Both the position numbers and the translations under genes were made by a program. The notes under the pieces are model-generated. The model saw nothing but the letters and a program-made list of their open reading frames with translations. It searched no databases and had not been told where the DNA came from. From positions 29,394,574 through 29,458,573 of the forward strand of contig NC_030851.1 in the NCBI RefSeq assembly GCF_000208745.1: DNA of 64,000 nucleotides, read 5' to 3'. The DNA comes from Theobroma cacao. Lineage: Eukaryota > Streptophyta > Magnoliopsida > Malvales > Malvaceae. Shown here in pieces: positions 58,515-64,000 of the stretch. Numbering within the stretch: position 1 is the stretch's first letter; every line of letters begins with the position of its first letter.

Positions 58515-61500
58515 CTAGTTGAAATATGCTGCTTCTAATACTCTGGCTTTCTCACCAATAGTTGCAGCTTCCTGCCTGCCACTCAGAGTATAACCTGTCT
58601 CCTGGACATTAGATAAAAGAATATACACATGCATTAATATGCATAATGTCATGTTTAAATGAGCATAGCAAACAGCTTATATATGTCAAGGTAGAGTTAT
58701 ATATACCAGCAGACGCCACAGGAAAGGAGCTCCTTCCCTCTTCTGGATCTGTTTCTCAATTGATTCAATTGCTATAATTCAGATAGTGAGTCAGCAACCA
58801 AACACCATAAATAACTAAATATAACTATCAACAAGATTAGGTGTCCTACCTTTGGTAACTTGTCCAGTATTCAGCAACATACTGTACCAGACTTCACTAA
58901 ATACATCAAGCTGTTCATCAGAAGCCCCAATAATCTGACATGAAGAAACAAAAATCAATATTTTTTACCAGATATTTGACAATGCAACCGAATTACCAAC
59001 AAACAAATTAATAGTTGATAATGGTACCTTACAATTATAAGCATCAAAATCTGGACCAAGTATTTCTAGTGCTTGTTTTTCATTACCTTGTCCATACTCG
59101 TATATGGCTTCCGCAAGCTAACAACAAAATTTAAAGAGAGAGAGGTAAGGATAATTACTTGGAAAAAGGATAGGCGGAAGCATGATAAATAAACTAGATC
59201 TCGATAAAACAGCTGAGTCTTGAAGAAATAAGAATGACACTTCACACAACTAAGGCTGCATAAGATGATAGTTGCAAATCCTAAACCCATCATAAAATTT
59301 TCTAATCCATCTAAAAACATTGAGAAAAAGGAGAAAATAAAGAGAGTTTTGTGAAGGTAATAACAAAAATCTTAACCATTTAAAACACATATCAAGACCT
59401 CTGGTTCTCTACAAAGTTCAACTAAAGCTATATGGGAGAAGTGAGACACCTCTGAAGGTTGCTTATAAAGTAAAAACATAAAAGTATAAATACAGCGATT
59501 GGAAAAATTTATTATAAATGGCAAAGGAAGAACCAATCAGAACAGACCAGCATTGCTCTTTGCATTACTTGTTGCTTCTTCTTGCTCATCATGGAAAATC
59601 TACACAGAGTAATATAACAGCAATGAAGCAACCACACTTAAAAATGTCACAAAGGAAACAGAAAAATCTTTCTAACCTGGATTTCAAGCCCTTCAATAAA
59701 TCTTCTGCTTTGGCAACTTCCCCAGTAAAAGCTAAGGCCCATAATATCAACACATCAAAGTGCCACTCCATGAACCAGTTAGCCTAAACAATGCAGTGAC
59801 CACAGACATCACAAAACAACAAGGTCATGACATAACAGTATTGGGTCAAAAGGAAAGAGCATTTACTTTGGGCCTTCCATTAAAACAAGGAATAAACATG
59901 ACCTAAGGAAGTTTACACCTGAAGTACCATTTTAGTTTTTAAGTAATAGTAATGTCTCCCTCTTGTTGTATAAATGTGATACAGTACTTTAGATCCTCAC
60001 ACTTTTTGGTCTCTGTAAGAGAAAGTGACTTCACTCAGCAAATTAAATAACAGTAACAAAAGTGAGAGTAGCTAGAATCACATCTAGGACATTTTGTGTC
60101 TGTCTAGAACATAGAAACTGCTTAATATATGTCAGTAAAACACTGCTATCAAATTTGCATTAAGTGAAGGGGGGATAAAGACCTAAGGATCTAGAAAAGG
60201 TACATTATAATTTTATATATTGTTAATCCTTCCCCCAAACTCTTTCCAAATGTTTTGAGTTTTTTCCAGCATAAATCTTTGCCAAAGAAATAGAAGCTGA
60301 TATTAATCCAGAGCTGATACACATAATCAGAACCAAATCATATAGAAAACTGGGTATATGAATAAACCATGTATTCCAGAACATGTCCAAACTTCCACTT
60401 CACTATGGAAGACAGCCAGTCAACCACAGTATCATATACCAATGTTCTATGATGCCTACACATGCACTAAAAATTCATAAATTACAAAGAACTCAAATGT
60501 AATTTCAGGTTCAGTCAAGAGGCAACCCAGAACCAAGGTAATGGAAATTTAGCAACCCATATCAATTATTCCAAATTCCAAGCATGCATATAAATTATTG
60601 TTCATTAGATTTGCCAACAAATCTTTTATGATGCAGTAGAAGGCAAACATGAAAGGAGAGGCACTTATCAGAAAATTTGACAAGAGTTTTCAAGAATTTC
60701 ACAGGACATTGCAACCTCAAAATTTCAATTATAAACTGATACAAGCATGAAAAAGTACAATACATAAATAAACTTGTACATGAGAGTCAACTCACTTGAT
60801 CTGTTAGATGTGCTGCCAATATTTTCAAGCGATCCTCAAAGAAATCTAGCTCTCCCCGCACATGCACCCGCAACAACAGGCCCAGAGCATTTAGGTATAC
60901 CTAAATGTGCAGGAGAAGTCAGAACTTGTAATTCGAAATTTTGGTGATTTTGAAAATAGATCTAGCAATTTTGAATACATCCCATAAACACAACACAAGA
61001 AAGAAATGGAGTTAAGCGGGTTTGGATTTAAGATTATTATCCTTTGTGTCTTGAATGGGTTAAATCCACTTAACCTGCATAAGACATGTTTGACCTGTTT
61101 AATTAATCATGTTATCGTGTTAATTCATATAATATGATATGTTTAACCTGTTTATGATACCCACTTAAATAAATTAATTGTGTTAATAGTGTTTAAATGG
61201 GTTTGTCATGTCATGTCATATAAAATTTAATTCGATTTCTTTAGTATAAGTATCAATCATGTTGTGTTGTGTAACATGTGTAATAAATGTATCCATGTAT
61301 ATGTTTAGAATCTTGACCTATTTAATTAATTGAGTCATATCCGTGTTTACCAGATAATTGTTAATATCATACCTAAACACAATATGCAACACAAAATTGC
61401 CAAGTCTAGTTGAAAATATGGTAAAAGCCAGAGAGAAGAAAGTACCTCTGCACAGATTGCATCACTTCTTTCCAACTCCTTCCATATACAATGGTCGTAA

Positions 61501-63799
61501 ATTTCTCTGACCTTTATAATTGGAGAATGACCTTCCAAATAACAAAGAGCCACATGCCACCAATTGTGGGTCAACCTAGATATTTCTTTTCAAACTCATT
61601 AAAACTGAGAGAAGACAAGAAATAAAAGTATCCTTAAAACTCATTAAATGACCTAAAAGGCATACATGAATGATGAACAAGAACCCCATGAAGATGAGCA
61701 TTCTTCCATGAACTGCACTGCTTCTTTGTAACGACATTCATACTGAAGAACATGGCATAACTGCAAAAGAAAACAGACACTGAGAATTGGCTGAAGAATT
61801 AACTGCCTCTGGCAATACTATATGCATACATAATAAATATTAATACCACAATTACTTTCATTTTGTCATAAACAGGATGTGAATGAAATGACCAAACTTT
61901 CCCTGGTTTGTTTTACAAATGTAGTGGAAACAGCTTTCAAACAAATTACAATGGAGTGCTTTTAGTGTATACTTAACAATAAATCAGTTGAAGATGCTAT
62001 TTCAAATGCATATGGTCAAAGATAAATTCATTCAGCATATAAATTCTATGATTGTAAACAAAAACCTCAAATACAAACTACGGGAAATAAATTCAGTGTC
62101 TATTTTTCAAAGCATATCACAACAATTAGAACTTACAGCATGTTGTGCCCAAAAGTCTTGCTTGTTGATCTCAAATCCCTTTTCTGCAGCACTCTCTGCA
62201 TCTGCCATTCGTCCAAGCTCTAATAGCGGGAATGCAAGCATGCCATATATGTAATTTTCTTGTTGATTTTGGGGTAGAACCTATTGAATATACAAATCAG
62301 TAACAACTGAAAAGAGCTCATGGAAAAACTGAAAGTTGTTTGAATCACAAATAATTACAACATAATATGGCAAACCATAATATTGCTAGATGTTGTACAC
62401 ATTAATCCACAAGTGCAACAGACACTTGCAAGAAAATGGTTACTGGAAACTAACAATTTCCCCACTTTATTTAAAAATCAGGAATAATAATTCTTTACTG
62501 GATAAAAAGTCACCTGCTGGACAAGACCCAAAGACAAATCAGGTCGACCCATATAAAAGCACAGCACTTGCACCCTCTTCAATGAAACAAGATCTCTTGG
62601 AAAATCTCTTAAGAGCTGCAATAAATGTATGGGAATCAAATACAACAAACAAAATTTGCACAAACACTCAAGCCTAAATTTAAAGGAAAAGCTTCTATAA
62701 AATTGTTAATAATGTTGCACACCACCCCTATCATGTTACAAATTGCTAAAATTATTCAACATGTAAACCATGTTAACAACCACAAGACATTCATGATCTG
62801 CTTCTATAATAAGAACACAAGGTAATATGGCAAAACACTTATGAAACGCACAGCCTTTGTGCTGTTTTCCATGTCTTAGTATTTAAGCCCTTAAATTTCG
62901 TATCATATCATGGAATGCCTTGTTGCAAGACAAGCATGACAACACCTGCTAAATTATCCGAAATTCTGGTAACTAATAACAATAATATAGTAGAAAGATT
63001 AATTTACATACAAATATTTTTTAAGGCATAACAAGAAAACGCAAGGACAAGGTTTTCCCAAGTCATCTAACATTAAACTTATAACGAACTAATGGCTCTA
63101 GATTAAATTCTATGAGCGGCAGCAGCAACAACTAAATCTTGTAGTACAGTAGGAATTAGTTTTACGAACAAGAATAGGGATCAGTCATGTAAAGACCAAT
63201 CTCATTGAGAACAGAAAATACTGCGTTTAGCTAAAGAATAAAAGGAATGTTAGAGGCTAATCTACCTTAGAGTGCAATTCCACGGCTACATCATCATCTC
63301 TATTCTCAGAAATCAAATAATTGACAACATCAAAAACAGCCTTCTCATAAAAGGTGGCTTGCTCCTGCTCAAAACAAAGAAATGGAAAATTGCAGCAATT
63401 CAATATCAAGATTCTCGTCAGGATTCCTTGCACCTTCCAAGGGAAAACCAAATATAAGGAGAAAAAAATTACAAGTCTAGACTTGGCAGCTTCTATATGG
63501 AGAGAAGCCTCAGAAGGGTCAGAGGAGAAGAGAAAATGAGCGGCCAAAATGTTGGCCAAAACGCAGTCCTTGTCATGAACAGGCGCTTCTAAGATCACTC
63601 TCCTATCTCTGCCATAACTAAGCACCTGTGACAGTTGCACGCACAGAGTACAATCAAGAAACTCTAAACAAAGAAAAAAATTTGAAAAGAGAGGGAGAAG
63701 ATTGAAGACCTGGTGATAGTAAGCGTTGATTGCAAATATGCAAGAATCAGAAGAGGTTTTGACTTCATAACCCGACTTATCGAATTTCACTCCTTCCAT
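58515..63799 (-). CDS. TTC38: Tetratricopeptide repeat protein 38 (TTC38) family
   Basis: Fourteen exons, 467 aa, against about 469 in the human protein. Exons from the 5' end: 63,710-63,799; 63,473-63,625; 63,266-63,364; 62,514-62,615; 62,137-62,280; 61,666-61,760; 61,446-61,575; 60,796-60,900; 59,677-59,783; 59,548-59,599; 59,028-59,117; 58,850-58,934; 58,707-58,771; 58,515-58,601. All borders are GT/AG and phases agree throughout. Diagnostic text: YGRDRRVILEAP, GMLAFPLLELGRMADAE, THNWWHVALCYLEG, YDHCIWKELE, EWHFDVLILWALAFTGE, ALEILGPDFDAYN, APFLWRLLETGYTLSGR. Exon 10 (52 bases, MSKKKQQVMQRAML) is easily missed. The family is an alpha-solenoid of degenerate TPRs of unknown biochemical role; the human protein is cytosolic, and the plant role is not established to my knowledge. 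Confidence 0.93.
61020..61340. repeat. Dispersed AT-rich repeat in TTC38 intron 7
   Basis: Text such as TTTAACCTGTTTA, GTGTTAATTCATATAATATGA and GGGTTTGTCATGTCATGTC interrupts the intron and resembles, in inverted form, 28,550-29,160 (TTAAACGTATT, ACACGATTAATTAA). It is probably a dispersed non-autonomous element; ends are unresolved. Confidence 0.4.
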
Positions 63800-64000
63800 T
63801 ATTGCGAGAAAAAACAAAACGAAACAGAAACAGGAGAGAAGAGAAGAGAAGAGAAGAGAATATTTAACAAGGAATGAAAATAGTGATGGTAGCGTGGGTG
63901 ATGCTCGGAAGTGCGTCGGGGAATCCAAAACCGGAGTTGGAAAAGATTATAAGGCCAGGGGAAAACTAGTAGACAAAAGTCCTATTATGTTTGATAGAGA

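Noticed and set aside
58515..63799. Short plus-strand frames within the TTC38 gene
   Set aside because: They are antisense or intronic shadows; the minus-strand exons have consistent phase and family motifs.

Overview
This is nuclear DNA from a flowering plant, most likely a rosid eudicot. The evidence is spliced plant genes, a DYW-type pentatricopeptide (PPR) gene, a LEAF RUST 10-like receptor kinase, a plant h-type thioredoxin, and AT-rich spacers full of nested LTR retrotransposons. The genus cannot be fixed from the sequence alone.

Layout. Positions 1-19,900 are a stack of decayed retroelements: a Ty1/copia pseudogene (tRNA-Met primer site at 3228, gag to integrase at 5220-7361) and at least four families of long LTRs with little or no coding content. 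I call these F1-F4. Three insertions have intact 5-bp target duplications, so their nesting order can be read directly. Positions 23,427-27,261 hold a convergent pair: thioredoxin h (+) and a type II DnaJ/Hsp40 (-). Positions 27,300-43,100 are again repeats: a Mutator-like transposase pseudogene split by an F1 LTR, which is itself split by a 2.87-kb LTR (F5), then minisatellites, a probable LTR (F6), and one of two related ~1-kb non-coding elements. Positions 44,526-63,799 are gene-rich: CRR28-like PPR-DYW (+), a DUF569 actin-crosslinking-like gene (-), an LRK10L-type receptor kinase (+) and a TTC38-like TPR gene (-).

I rebuilt four spliced models by matching exon phase to GT/AG sites: thioredoxin (3 exons, 116 aa), DnaJ (2 exons, 312 aa), DUF569 (4 exons, 525 aa, two domains) and TTC38 (14 exons, 467 aa). 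PPR and the receptor kinase are single-exon. From memory, Arabidopsis carries DUF569, CRR28, a DnaJ gene and thioredoxin h7 side by side (At1g59710-At1g59730), and DUF569 beside a TTC38-like gene in At1g27100-At1g27110. The window would then be an expanded ancestral gene block with retroelements packed into one spacer. The genes act in separate processes: redox control, chaperoning, chloroplast RNA editing, cell-surface signalling.

The most unusual structure is in the LTRs. F1, F2, F3 and F4 differ in sequence but share a module of paired CTCAC words, a pyrimidine tract and CAG. Three of the families also show a strong 5' splice-site-like GTRAG sequence 1-1.6 kb upstream (net of nested insertions). 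Clusters of palindromes or hairpins lie between the two in F1, and just upstream of the CAG in F4. I propose an LTR-borne leader intron that carries hairpin arrays; this is inference and needs RNA data.
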